From NCBI RefSeq assembly GCF_015062935.1, contig NZ_SUTM01000023.1, positions 1 through 45,292 on the forward strand: a stretch of DNA of 45,292 nucleotides, written 5' to 3'. The translations under genes were made by a program, and so were the position numbers. The notes under the pieces are model-generated. The model searched no databases. It worked only from the letters and a program-made list of their open reading frames with translations, and was not told the origin of the DNA. The DNA comes from Methanobrevibacter sp. GTDB lineage: Archaea > Methanobacteriota > Methanobacteria > Methanobacteriales > Methanobacteriaceae. The stretch's first letter is position 1, and each line of letters starts with the position of its first letter. This document shows positions 34,913 to 44,147 of the stretch, one piece after another.

Positions 34913-34938
34913 GGAAGTTCAAACTTCCTATTTTTTTC
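34913..34938 (+). terminator. Hairpin terminator of rubrerythrin 2
   Basis: GGAAGT (34913-34918) pairs with ACTTCC (34923-34928), followed by TATTTTTTTC. Confidence 0.65.
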
Positions 34939-34998
34939 TATTTTTTTTACATTAACTTTTTAACATATTAATTGTATAATAGTTATTAAGTTGATATT

Positions 34999-36408
34999 AT
35001 GATTGAAAACAATATATGTCTTTTAACCGACAGTTATAAAGTAACTCATCACTATTTCTATCCAAAAGGCACTGAAAAGATTTATTCTTACCTTGAAAGT
35101 AGGGTTGGTGCTGAGTTTAACAAAACAATTTTTTACGGACTTCAGTATATTATTAAAAAGTATTTGGAAGGCCAGGTAGTCAGTCAGGAAAAAATTGATG
35201 AGGCCGACAAACTTATATCAGAACACATTGGTCCTGGAATTTTCAACAGGGACGGCTGGCAATACATTTTGGATGAACATGACGGCAGATTGCCAATTGA
35301 AATAAAGGCGGTCAGCGAAGGAACTCCTGTAGATGTCAGCAATGTATTGATGACTGCGGAAAACACTGATAAAAAGTCATACTGGTTACCTAATTATCTT
35401 GAGTCTTTGCTTTTGCAGGTCTGGTATCCATCCACCGTTGCAACATTGTCCGCTGAAGTGAGAAAACTGGCCAATTTTTACCTTGAAATAACAGGTTCAG
35501 CCAAGGATAATCTTGACTTCATGCTCCATGATTTCGGCTACCGTGGAGCTACATCAACAGAATCATCAATGCTGTGTGGGTCTGCACATCTTCTCAGCTT
35601 TTCAGGAACTGATACAATTCCTGCTTTAACAATTCCTGAAAACTATTACAATGACTCCGCTTTATACGGATTTTCAGTTCAGGCAACAGAACACAGTGTA
35701 ATGACTTCTCTTGGTCCTGAAGGTGAAATAAACCAGATTTTAAATGTCATTGACAATGCAAAAGATGGAATACTGTCCATTGTTATTGATTCATATAATT
35801 ATCGGGACTTTTTGATAAATACAGGAAAATCGGGCAGCCAGCTAAATGAAGCTATCCTAAACTTCCTGGACGGTGAAAACAACAAAATAGTATTCAGGCC
35901 TGATAGCGGAGAGCCTGTTTCAACAACAATTGATTGTCTGAACTTGCTTTCAGAAGGTTTTGGAAGCCATCTAACAGATAAAGGTTACAAGGTATTCGAT
36001 TTAAACATTGGTCTTCTATGGGGAGACGGTCTTAACTATCAGAAAATACGTGATATCCTGTTTGCAATGAAATCCAACGGATGGGCTGCCCAAAACATAA
36101 TATTCGGTATGGGTGGGGGACTTCACTCATCTGTAACCAGAGATACCCAGAGAAATGCATTTAAATGTTCAGCACAATTGCGTGATGGCCAATGGCATGA
36201 CATATTCAAAAACCCTCTTGATTCAAGTAAAAAATCAAAAACAGGAAGATTTAAATTAATTAATGAAAATAATTCATTTAAAACAGTTTCTATTGATAGT
36301 GATGGTGAAGATTATCTTCAAACAGTATTCAAAGATGGTGAACTGTTGATTGAAGACAGTTTCGGAGACATCAAAGCAAGAGCTTTAAAATACTCTAATT
36401 TCTTATAA
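34999..36408 (+). CDS. nadV: Nicotinamide phosphoribosyltransferase, 469 aa
   Basis: Joins nicotinamide and PRPP to make NMN, the salvage route to NAD. Landmarks are LLTDSYKVTHHYFYPKGTEK and YSYLESRVG at the N-terminus, DFGYRGATSTES, ATEHSVMTSLG and the C-terminal FGMGGGLHSSVTRDTQ. The length is typical of NadV/NAMPT. This enzyme is patchy in archaea and more common in bacteria and their phages, so horizontal gain is possible. No NMN adenylyltransferase gene is adjacent. Confidence 0.93.
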   Translation: MIENNICLLTDSYKVTHHYFYPKGTEKIYSYLESRVGAEFNKTIFYGLQYIIKKYLEGQVVSQEKIDEADKLISEHIGPGIFNRDGWQYILDEHDGRLPIEIKAVSEGTPVDVSNVLMTAENTDKKSYWLPNYLESLLLQVWYPSTVATLSAEVRKLANFYLEITGSAKDNLDFMLHDFGYRGATSTESSMLCGSAHLLSFSGTDTIPALTIPENYYNDSALYGFSVQATEHSVMTSLGPEGEINQILNVIDNAKDGILSIVIDSYNYRDFLINTGKSGSQLNEAILNFLDGENNKIVFRPDSGEPVSTTIDCLNLLSEGFGSHLTDKGYKVFDLNIGLLWGDGLNYQKIRDILFAMKSNGWAAQNIIFGMGGGLHSSVTRDTQRNAFKCSAQLRDGQWHDIFKNPLDSSKKSKTGRFKLINENNSFKTVSIDSDGEDYLQTVFKDGELLIEDSFGDIKARALKYSNFL

Positions 36409-36425
36409 TTTCGTTCAAAAATTTT

Positions 36426-36459
36426 GGAGTTTTTTTTAACTCCTCCACTATTTTTTTTT
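36426..36459 (+). terminator. Hairpin terminator of nadV
   Basis: GGAGTT (36426-36431) pairs with AACTCC (36438-36443), followed by TCCACTATTTTTTTTT. Confidence 0.6.
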
Positions 36460-36504
36460 AAAAATATTTTACATTTTAACTCTTATTTTCCTTTAAAAAC
36501 AATT

Positions 36505-36575
36505 AATATTTATATTAGGATATCTAAAGATAGTTATATTCTATATCTTTAACATATTATAGAGATTAAATTGGA
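36505..36575 (+). promoter_or_regulatory. Promoter and operator-like site of the protease adhesin
   Basis: TTTATATT is a TATA-like element near 36509-36516. TTAGGATATCTAAA (36515-36528) overlaps its 3' edge and resembles the TTAGG-type sites at 8901, 23199 and 33634. A site here could block the promoter. GGAGGAAT precedes the TTG start. Confidence 0.35.
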
Positions 36576-36584
36576 GGAATAAAT

Positions 36585-39500
36585 TTGAATAAGCTTAAAT
36601 TAACATTACTGTTGTCAATATTCTTTCTGCTGATGCTAGTGCCGGCAGGTTATGCAATGGATAATGACACTGCGGTTCTTGGTGAAAGTTCTGCCGATTA
36701 TTATTTTGATTCAAATGTCGAAAATGATAATGGAGACGGATCAATATACAATCCCTACAAGACATTAACTTCCGATAGAATTAAAGACAATTCCATTATT
36801 CATCTGGCTAACGGAGAATATGAACTGGACTGGGGAAGTAATCCCGATAATGTGAGTATAAAAGGAACTGATGCCAGCAAAACTATCATTTCTTATTCTG
36901 GAATAGGTTTTGATTTAAAAGGTTCCCTATCATTATCAGATGTTACTTTAAGCGGTTTAGGAATAAGGGCTAGTGGAAACAATTTAACAGCAACAAATAC
37001 AATTTTCAAAGATTTCTCATCTGCCTCCAATAATGCAATCAATTCTAAGTCAAATGTTATCCTCTCAAACTGTTCTTTCATATCCAATTCTGCAGGTACC
37101 GGAGGAGCTATTTACATGAACGGAGGTACTTTGACTATTTCCGATTCACTGTTTAAGGATAATGCGGCCGATAAGTACGGTGGTGCCATTGCATGTGAGG
37201 ACGGTACTTATATTGAGATTGATGATTCAAAATTCCTCAATGATTATTCCAATGCAGAGGCAGGTGGTGCGATTTATTTAAAAGATGTTGAGCTAGTTGC
37301 AAATAATGTTGAAATAATCAACTGTTCCGCTCCATTCGGTGGAGCTATAGCTTCTTTAAACTCAAAGGTCTCTCTAAATAATTTTACCGCTAAAAACAAT
37401 AGGGCTAAATACTACGGAGGTGCTGTCTATTCATTGTATCATTCCTTTGAAATCACCCATTCAGCATTAACCAACAACAGTGCAGGCAATGGTGGTGCAA
37501 TATTTGCCGATGGCGTTTCTGACTTTATAATAAACAATAATGTATTCACTGATAACTCTGCAAGCATTGGAAGTGCTGTTTTTTCACAGATAAGTGATTT
37601 TTATTATGATTCCCTATATGATAAGGCATTGAATAACAAATTTGTCAACAATGATGCATATGTTAACAAAGGATTGAATTTAACATTTAATAATAATCAG
37701 CATATCCTATTCAAATTAAATGCATCCTATAACGGCAGTTTACCTTCTTATTATAATTTAAGGGATTTAGGACAGGTTTCCACAGTTAAAAATCAGGGAA
37801 GCGGAGGTAACTGCTGGGCATTTTCTTCACTGGCCGCTTTGGAATCTGCAATTTTAAAGTCCACAGGCATTGAATATGATTTATCCGAGGAAAACATGAA
37901 AAACATAATGTCATTTTATTCCACTTACGGCTGGTCAATGGAAAACAATGTTGGAGGATATGACAAGATGGCTGTAGGTTATCTAACCAGCTGGCTAGGT
38001 CCGGTCAATGAAAGTGATGATGATTATGACTCCAAATCATTATTGTCCCCATTGATTGCAAGCTTTGTCCATGTTCAGAATATTGTATTTTTAACAAGAA
38101 GTAATTTCACAGATAATGATGCAATTAAGAAATCCATAATGGATTACGGTGCCGTTGCTACAAGTATATACTGGTCAAGTTCATATCTCAAAGGAAAAAA
38201 TTACTATTATTCAGGATCTACCGGTGCAAACCATGCGGTAGCAATTGTAGGATGGGATGATAACTATTCAGCTTCAAACTTCAGGAACACTCCTCCGGGT
38301 GACGGTGCATGGATTATTAAAAACAGTTGGGGAACCAGCGGTGGAGATAAAGGATTTTACTATGTTTCATATTATGATACTAAATTTTCACAGCCTGGAA
38401 AATATGTTTCCTATGCCATTATATTAAATGATACAATCAAATATGACAAGATTTACCAGTATGATGTTCAGGGCAGATCTGATATCTTTTTAAATTATAC
38501 AAACACCGTCTGGTACAAGAATAAATTTGAAGCTACCTCTGATGAATATCTCTCTGCAGTATCAACATACTTTGAAAAATCTACAGACTGGGAATTATCT
38601 GTTTATGTTAATGATGCATTGAAACTCACAAAATCCGGAAAAGCCATAGTAGGTTATTCCACTATTGATTTAGGAAAATTCATTCCAATCAAAACAGGCG
38701 ATATCTTTGAGGTTGTCTTTAAGGTAACTGTTGACGCCAATGCAAGCGTTCCTATCTCAGAGGCTGTTTCATTCAATGAAGAAACATACCATGAAAATAT
38801 TTCATTTATAAGCTATGACGGAAAAAATTGGGTTGATTTCTATGATTTGGAATGGACATTCCCTGACCATACTTATGCATCACAGGTAGCATGCATTAAA
38901 GCATTCACTATTTCAAACCCTCTGAACACTCAAATTAATTTAACTTTAACAAACAGAGGCAAAAACAGTACAGATATAATTGCCACAGTTTTCGATGAAT
39001 ACGACAATATCATAACTCATGGAACTGTAGTTTTCTCAGTTGGCGGTGCTGAACGCACTGTAGCTATCAGCAACGGAATTGCAAAGTATTCTAATGCAAA
39101 AATAACTGACGGAATCAATAATTACTCTGCAAGATTCAGCGAAACAGGTTACAATCCGTCAAGCAATTTTGTTCTTGTATCCAATAATGTAATTGATACA
39201 AACATCAGTTTAACTTTCTCTTCTGTAGACGTTAATCCGGTTACAATTACTGCTAATATCAACGGCCAGAACGGAAATCCTGTGGAAGGTGGAGAAGTTG
39301 TTTTCACCATTGAAGGCGTAAACTACACAGTAAGTGTAGAAAATGGTTATGCAAGCTTAACCCATACATTCAAAAGCTTTGGAGTAAACAATATTTTAGC
39401 AGCATACAGGGATGCATACAGTTACGGACCAAGTCAGACAGAAAAGACAATTGAAATCTCACTTCACGATGCACGTGTTGACATTAACGTTGATTCCCAG

Positions 39501-41303
39501 TATAATCCTGTAACAGTTACTGTTAATGTGGTCGATGAGAATGGAAACAAAGTAAATGCAGGTAATGTGGTTTTAAAGATTGAAGGCAGCGAATATACTG
39601 TTGGCATAACAGACGGCAAGGCAAGCTTAACTCACGTTTTCACCAGGTTCGGCAGTCAAATCATCACAGCCGCTTATAGTGATGATTCATATAACTATAA
39701 TTCAAACAATACCCAAAAGGACATTTCCGTCAATTTGAAAAATACTAATTTGGAAATTGATCACGATTATAATGCAAACAACCCTGTTAATTTAACCTGC
39801 ACAATAACTGACGGCGATGGCAATCCTGTAGATACAGGCAAAGTTTATTTCAACTTTGGCGATGAAACTAGGGAGGTAGATGTTGCAGACGGTGTTGCAA
39901 GTATTGAGTATGTATTTAAAAACACTGGTATCAATGATGTTTCAGTTAGTTATGTTGACGGATACTACTATGCAGATTCTTCCAAGAATATCTCTTTAAA
40001 CGTATCTAAGATTCCTGTCGGATTATCTGTTGATGTAAATCAGATTAAAGATTCATTGACAATTACAATAAACCTTTCACAAGCTTTAGATGAATATGTT
40101 GTTGTTTATGTTAATGACGAGTACAATATATTGAAATCATCAAAAGGTCAGGCAGTATTGAATCTCAACAGCGCATATCCTGGAACATATTTAATCAAAA
40201 CCAATGTGAACAGTTTAATTTATGATTCAGGCATTGTAGAAAAAGAGTTCAAAGTAAAAGAAAGATCTACAACCATAATCTGTGATACATCAAAACTTGC
40301 TTATGATAAAGTTTTGCACTGTTCTGTTGTCCTGGAAGATGAATTCGGTTATGTTATTCCAAATTCTCAAGTTTCAATGACTGTTGGAGGCAAAACATAT
40401 TCCGCTGTTACCAATGAATCAGGTGTTGCGGTATTTAAGTTCACCTCAGGAATTGGAACTGCCAGTGCAGTATTTTCATTCAAGGGTGATGAGAACTATC
40501 AAAAATCATCCCTGACCAAAAAATTAACCATTGACTCATCAGTCCAGATGCCGACAGCCGCTAAATACACATACAATGCGGATTATGAAGTTAAGCTTGT
40601 GGACGGCGCAGGCAATGTAGTGAAAACAGAGGATGTAAATGTTCTTGTTGACAGCAAGGACGAATTTACAGTATCTACAGATTCCAAGGGCATTTTACAC
40701 TTTAACATATCATTATCAGTTGGAAGTCACACAATCACCGTAACCAATCCTGAAACCGGTGAAGTCAAATCTCAGACAATCAGTGTTGCTGCACGTATCA
40801 ACGGAAATAAGGCTTTGACAATGTATTACGGTTCAGGCTCAGCATACAAGGTCAGAGTATATGACGACAATGGAAATATAGCAAAAGGCGTTGAGGTAAC
40901 ATTTAAGATTGACGGCAGAATCTACTCAAGAATCACTGACTCCAACGGTTACGCTTCACTTAAAATCACTTTAGCCCCAAAAACATATACAATAACTGCC
41001 AGTTATAAAGACTACAAAGTGTCCAACAAGGTTGTTGTCAAACCGACATTGATTTTAAAGGATAAAACAGTTAAAAAATCAAAGACTTTCAAATACACTG
41101 TCAAACTGCTTAACAATAAGGGTAAAATTTTGAAATATAAGTATGTTAAAGTCAAGTTCAAAGGCAAAACATATAAGGCTAAAACCAACTCCAAGGGAAT
41201 AGCCACATTCAAACTAAAATCCTATTCAAAAGTAGGTAAATTCACATTAACAGCAACTTATGGTTCTGCAAAAATAAGTAAAAAGATAACAGTTAAAAAA
41301 TAA
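36585..41303 (+). CDS. Adhesin-like surface protein with papain-like (C1A) protease domain, 1572 aa
   Basis: Domain order: signal peptide (1-25, ending GYAMD); beta-helix of Asn-rich repeats (about 35-375, with GGAIYMNGG and GGAVYS turns); papain-like protease (about 385-605); a lectin-like beta domain (about 620-780); and about nine Ig-like repeats (785-1572). The protease has all expected residues: oxyanion Gln404, nucleophile Cys410 in GNCWAFSS, His550 in ANHAVAIVGW and Asn580 in IKNSWGT. No pseudomurein-binding repeats are seen. The last 100 residues are very basic (KFKGKTYKAKTNSKG), which may hold the protein to an acidic wall. Start is TTG at 36585 after TTGGAGGAAT. It probably cleaves host or neighbour proteins at the surface, but substrate is unknown. 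Confidence 0.9.
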   Translation: MNKLKLTLLLSIFFLLMLVPAGYAMDNDTAVLGESSADYYFDSNVENDNGDGSIYNPYKTLTSDRIKDNSIIHLANGEYELDWGSNPDNVSIKGTDASKTIISYSGIGFDLKGSLSLSDVTLSGLGIRASGNNLTATNTIFKDFSSASNNAINSKSNVILSNCSFISNSAGTGGAIYMNGGTLTISDSLFKDNAADKYGGAIACEDGTYIEIDDSKFLNDYSNAEAGGAIYLKDVELVANNVEIINCSAPFGGAIASLNSKVSLNNFTAKNNRAKYYGGAVYSLYHSFEITHSALTNNSAGNGGAIFADGVSDFIINNNVFTDNSASIGSAVFSQISDFYYDSLYDKALNNKFVNNDAYVNKGLNLTFNNNQHILFKLNASYNGSLPSYYNLRDLGQVSTVKNQGSGGNCWAFSSLAALESAILKSTGIEYDLSEENMKNIMSFYSTYGWSMENNVGGYDKMAVGYLTSWLGPVNESDDDYDSKSLLSPLIASFVHVQNIVFLTRSNFTDNDAIKKSIMDYGAVATSIYWSSSYLKGKNYYYSGSTGANHAVAIVGWDDNYSASNFRNTPPGDGAWIIKNSWGTSGGDKGFYYVSYYDTKFSQPGKYVSYAIILNDTIKYDKIYQYDVQGRSDIFLNYTNTVWYKNKFEATSDEYLSAVSTYFEKSTDWELSVYVNDALKLTKSGKAIVGYSTIDLGKFIPIKTGDIFEVVFKVTVDANASVPISEAVSFNEETYHENISFISYDGKNWVDFYDLEWTFPDHTYASQVACIKAFTISNPLNTQINLTLTNRGKNSTDIIATVFDEYDNIITHGTVVFSVGGAERTVAISNGIAKYSNAKITDGINNYSARFSETGYNPSSNFVLVSNNVIDTNISLTFSSVDVNPVTITANINGQNGNPVEGGEVVFTIEGVNYTVSVENGYASLTHTFKSFGVNNILAAYRDAYSYGPSQTEKTIEISLHDARVDINVDSQYNPVTVTVNVVDENGNKVNAGNVVLKIEGSEYTVGITDGKASLTHVFTRFGSQIITAAYSDDSYNYNSNNTQKDISVNLKNTNLEIDHDYNANNPVNLTCTITDGDGNPVDTGKVYFNFGDETREVDVADGVASIEYVFKNTGINDVSVSYVDGYYYADSSKNISLNVSKIPVGLSVDVNQIKDSLTITINLSQALDEYVVVYVNDEYNILKSSKGQAVLNLNSAYPGTYLIKTNVNSLIYDSGIVEKEFKVKERSTTIICDTSKLAYDKVLHCSVVLEDEFGYVIPNSQVSMTVGGKTYSAVTNESGVAVFKFTSGIGTASAVFSFKGDENYQKSSLTKKLTIDSSVQMPTAAKYTYNADYEVKLVDGAGNVVKTEDVNVLVDSKDEFTVSTDSKGILHFNISLSVGSHTITVTNPETGEVKSQTISVAARINGNKALTMYYGSGSAYKVRVYDDNGNIAKGVEVTFKIDGRIYSRITDSNGYASLKITLAPKTYTITASYKDYKVSNKVVVKPTLILKDKTVKKSKTFKYTVKLLNNKGKILKYKYVKVKFKGKTYKAKTNSKGIATFKLKSYSKVGKFTLTATYGSAKISKKITVKK

Positions 41304-41321
41304 GGTTAAAAAACCTTATTT
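41298..41321. terminator. Bidirectional hairpin between the adhesin and thyA
   Basis: AAATAAGGTT (41298-41307) pairs with AACCTTATTT (41312-41321) around AAAA. The left arm includes the adhesin stop codon and the right arm includes the thyA stop codon, so one structure can end both convergent transcripts. Confidence 0.65.
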
Positions 41322-42014
41322 ATTAGCTTTAATTAAGTTACGGGCTGCTTTTAAGTCAGTATTATAGATATGGCCTGAGGTTGAGTGGTAGTGAACTCCA
41401 CCAAAGTTTAATTTTTCACCAACAATTTCCTTGTTGACTTCTTCTTTCATTTTCAATCCCAGATACGCTATGAAAAACATATTGGAGTAAAATGCTCCGA
41501 AAATATCATTGCTTCTGAATATGCAGTGAATTGTTAATTCATTGTCACGTACAATGCATTGAAGGAACTGAAGACATGGAATATCTTCCCTGTCGGCATC
41601 CAATTGAGGATCAATTGTAACTGCCACTGCCCTGTTTGATCCGGTTGCAGTCAGGATTCTCTGTTTCATTGTGTTGAACTGGTCAACATCAAAATGAGCA
41701 TAGATACGGTTAGGGTAAGTGTAAACAAATCCCTGGTCGTCAGGATTTTCAGCTGATTTTACATATTCATATAATGCATCGCTTTTGATAGGACAACCTT
41801 CCATATCGAATTTTCCGGATTTGATGTCACTTAATAGCATGTCAGGTGTGTAGTGCTGATATTTTGCCCTGAATTTTAAATTGAACGGGTCATCAATTAT
41901 ATAAAAATTTCCAAGACTCTCAATTAAATGGTGATTTGAGTCTTTATAAGTTTCTTTTCCTTGCTTGAGGATTTTATTTACAAAATCCAAGTAACATTGA
42001 TTAATAGTTAACAT
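41316..42014 (-). CDS. thyA: Archaeal-type thymidylate synthase, 232 aa
   Basis: Methylates dUMP to dTMP. The active-site cysteine region reads REDIPCLQFLQCIV, followed by the dUMP-binding RSNDIFGAFYSNMFF, which fit the short archaeal ThyA known from Methanothermobacter, smaller than bacterial ThyA. ATG at 42014 (MLTINQCYLDF) is favoured: AAAGGGATG gives proper spacing to it, while ATG 42023 would touch that site. A TATA element (TATATATAC on the minus strand, near 42056-42064) lies upstream. Confidence 0.88.
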   Translation of the reverse strand: MLTINQCYLDFVNKILKQGKETYKDSNHHLIESLGNFYIIDDPFNLKFRAKYQHYTPDMLLSDIKSGKFDMEGCPIKSDALYEYVKSAENPDDQGFVYTYPNRIYAHFDVDQFNTMKQRILTATGSNRAVAVTIDPQLDADREDIPCLQFLQCIVRDNELTIHCIFRSNDIFGAFYSNMFFIAYLGLKMKEEVNKEIVGEKLNFGGVHYHSTSGHIYNTDLKAARNLIKANK

Positions 42015-42235
42015 AAAAAACATCCCTTTAAATTAATTAAGATTATGTTTTGTAAAGTATATATAATTACAGTAATTTGGTTAAAAAGTTTCAACTGTTG
42101 CGTTGTTATGTAGATTTCATGATTTATTTTATTCAAGTTTAATTATTTAATTTATAATTTTAAAGATAGTTATTAAAATTTTAATAAATGTTGTTGTAAG
42201 TGATGGTTTAATTAAGTGTAATTGTATTTATTCGA

Positions 42236-42811
42236 TTACTTTTTTTCGTTGACTTTTCTTACAACTTTTGCGGGAACACCTGCAACTATGGTATCAGGCT
42301 CAACATCCTTTGTAACAACAGCACCTGCTGCAATGATGGCGCCGTCACCAATGGTAATTCCCGGCAATACTGTAACGTTTGAACCTAACCATGCACCGTC
42401 TCCTATCTTAATAGGTGCAGGAAGTAGATTTGCTCTTTTTTCAGGGTCTTCCTGGTGGTTTAATGTTAAAAGACATGTATTGTGACCTATCAATACGTTG
42501 TCTCCTATAAAAATTCCTCCCTGATCCTGCATGGTACAATTTGAATTAATGAAAACGTTTTCTCCAAGATGGATGTTTTTGCCGCAGTCTGTGTGGAACG
42601 GTGGAACCAGTCTTAATGATTCATTTACTGGTTGAGAGGTAAGCTCTGCAAATATTTCTCTAACTTCATTTTCAGGGTGATATTCGCAGTTCAATTTACT
42701 TTTTATTCTAGTGGCTTCAAGAAGCAGTTCATTAAACATTTCCTGAACCTCGGAAGGATATTCAACTTCCTTTCCGCTATTGACATAATCTAAAAAATCT
42801 TTTAATTCCAT
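42236..42811 (-). CDS. Sugar O-acetyltransferase (maltose/galactoside type), 191 aa
   Basis: Left-handed beta-helix acetyltransferase of the Maa/LacA family. An N-terminal helical part (SEVQEMFNELLLEATRIKSKLNC) precedes hexapeptide repeats such as IGDGAWLGSNVTVLPGITIG and DGAIIAAGAVVTKDVEPD, with the final PAKVVRKV. The catalytic His lies in LIGHNTCLLTLNHQ. It acetylates sugars with acetyl-CoA. Stand-alone, facing away from the module at 43011. Confidence 0.92.
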   Translation of the reverse strand: MELKDFLDYVNSGKEVEYPSEVQEMFNELLLEATRIKSKLNCEYHPENEVREIFAELTSQPVNESLRLVPPFHTDCGKNIHLGENVFINSNCTMQDQGGIFIGDNVLIGHNTCLLTLNHQEDPEKRANLLPAPIKIGDGAWLGSNVTVLPGITIGDGAIIAAGAVVTKDVEPDTIVAGVPAKVVRKVNEKK

Positions 42812-43010
42812 TTTATCACTATTTTAGTATTGGTTGTCTTAACTTAATATAATTGTTGTGAATTTGTAAAATTGTTTTAAGTCCGTAAAATTGATTTAAT
42901 TTACTTAATTATTTTTAAAATAGGTTATAACTAAGTTTGGAACAAGTTTTGGAAAAAATTTTTATATTATTTTATTTAATTTTAATATATATGATTTTTA
43001 GGTGGTTTTT
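42812..43010. promoter_or_regulatory. Divergent promoter region between the acetyltransferase and the nucleotidyltransferase-like module
   Basis: AT-rich. GTAAAATTG occurs twice (about 42866 and 42886). A TATA-like TTTTTATATTATT lies near 42959-42971, and GGTGGT (43001-43006) is the ribosome binding site for the plus-strand gene. Confidence 0.4.
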
Positions 43011-43490
43011 ATGAATTTAAAATATGATGGTCAGGGATGTCTTTTATAGGGAATATATGATTTGTCCATTGGAGAAGTTGAAAATGAGTTTGTAAATGGG
43101 AAATCTCAAAGAAGACATGATATATTTGAAAATTATAAGTGTCATCTTAAAGAAATAAAAGATACGAATTGCTGTTTGAATCATTGGATTGATGGAAGTT
43201 TTGTTACCTTGAAGGAAAATCCTAATGATATTGATACATTTACGGAATTTGATGGTGTTAAGGCCAAAAAATTAGGAATTCTTGATGAAATAGATAATAT
43301 TATTTATGATGCTCCTTTAAGAACAAATAATTTTTGTCATTCTTTTAGAGTGTTTAAGGTTCCTCAATCCTGGCGGAAGGATTATGATGAGTATATAACA
43401 ATTAAATCAAGGATATTATTTATATTATTTCCTTCAGATAGTAGAACAAATGGTGTAAAAGGTTTTTTAAAGTTAAAAATGGTGAATTAA
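43011..43490 (+). pseudogene. DUF6932-like nucleotidyltransferase-fold gene with in-frame amber stop
   Basis: From ATG 43011 the frame reads MNLKYDGQGCLL, then TAG at 43047-43049, then GIYDLSIGEVENEF and onward without break to 43490. The opening fits DUF6932-type proteins, where a PPGIYDL-like stretch is expected just here, so the stop appears to interrupt the native gene. The body carries WIDGSFVTLKENPNDID, the GS...DxD signature of nucleotidyltransferase folds. A shorter form could start at TTG 43062 without a good site. If the stop is not read through, about the last 147 residues are lost. The next gene begins on the very next base. Confidence 0.7.
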
Positions 43491-44147
43491 ATGTTTTTCA
43501 ATACTATTAAAGAATATGATGAAGAATTAAAAAATATGGAAGACATGTTAAATGATATGGAAAAACGCATAGAGTTGTATCCTGATAGGGTATTGACAAA
43601 AGGAAATTACCGAACATTAAAAGAGATTTATACTATTATTTTCAATGATAAAAATGATTTTCTCAGGATGATGGATGACAGCATTAATCTGCACATTTCT
43701 GGTGAAGAGATAAAAAATCATAAGATTTCTCTTTCAATCATTACAGGTCTTTTCGGTAACTTTCAGGATTTGATTGCATTTTTGTCAAATTTTCTGAAAG
43801 ATTCCAAAAACTATACTTTTGAAAGTCATGATTTAAAACTTGAAGAGGTTACCAGCGGATCCATTCAGATACTCTTTTCAATGGATGATGATATAACCAA
43901 TTTGGAGGAGGTCTATCTAAATCATCAGGTCTTTGAAAGGCTTTTGGATTTGGTTGAATGCAATATTGATGATTTGGAAAAACAAATTGATGTCATCGGC
44001 ACACAGTCCATGAATGCATATAAAAAATTTCTGAAAATTCTAATCGAAAATGAACTTGATTTTACTCTTGAGAATAATTCAAGAAAAGCGGGCCTGACAC
44101 ATGAAGAGTCATTGAAAATATATGAAAAAATAGATGATGGTATTTAA
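43491..44147 (+). CDS. Hypothetical partner protein, 218 aa
   Basis: Unrecognised family. The N-terminal 60 residues are predicted coiled coil (IKEYDEELKNMEDMLNDMEK). A middle part with LFGNFQDLIAFLSNFLKD is followed by LEEVTSGSIQILFSMDDD. No signal peptide or membrane segment. ATG directly follows the stop of the nucleotidyltransferase-like gene, and its binding site GGTGAA lies inside that gene, so the two form a coupled pair. Its last bases overlap the convergent M14-like gene. Confidence 0.72.
   Translation: MFFNTIKEYDEELKNMEDMLNDMEKRIELYPDRVLTKGNYRTLKEIYTIIFNDKNDFLRMMDDSINLHISGEEIKNHKISLSIITGLFGNFQDLIAFLSNFLKDSKNYTFESHDLKLEEVTSGSIQILFSMDDDITNLEEVYLNHQVFERLLDLVECNIDDLEKQIDVIGTQSMNAYKKFLKILIENELDFTLENNSRKAGLTHEESLKIYEKIDDGI

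Noticed and set aside
42860-42895. Direct repeat GTAAAATTG as an attachment or iteron site
   Set aside because: Only two copies of nine AT-rich bases in an AT-rich gap; no integrase or replication gene nearby.
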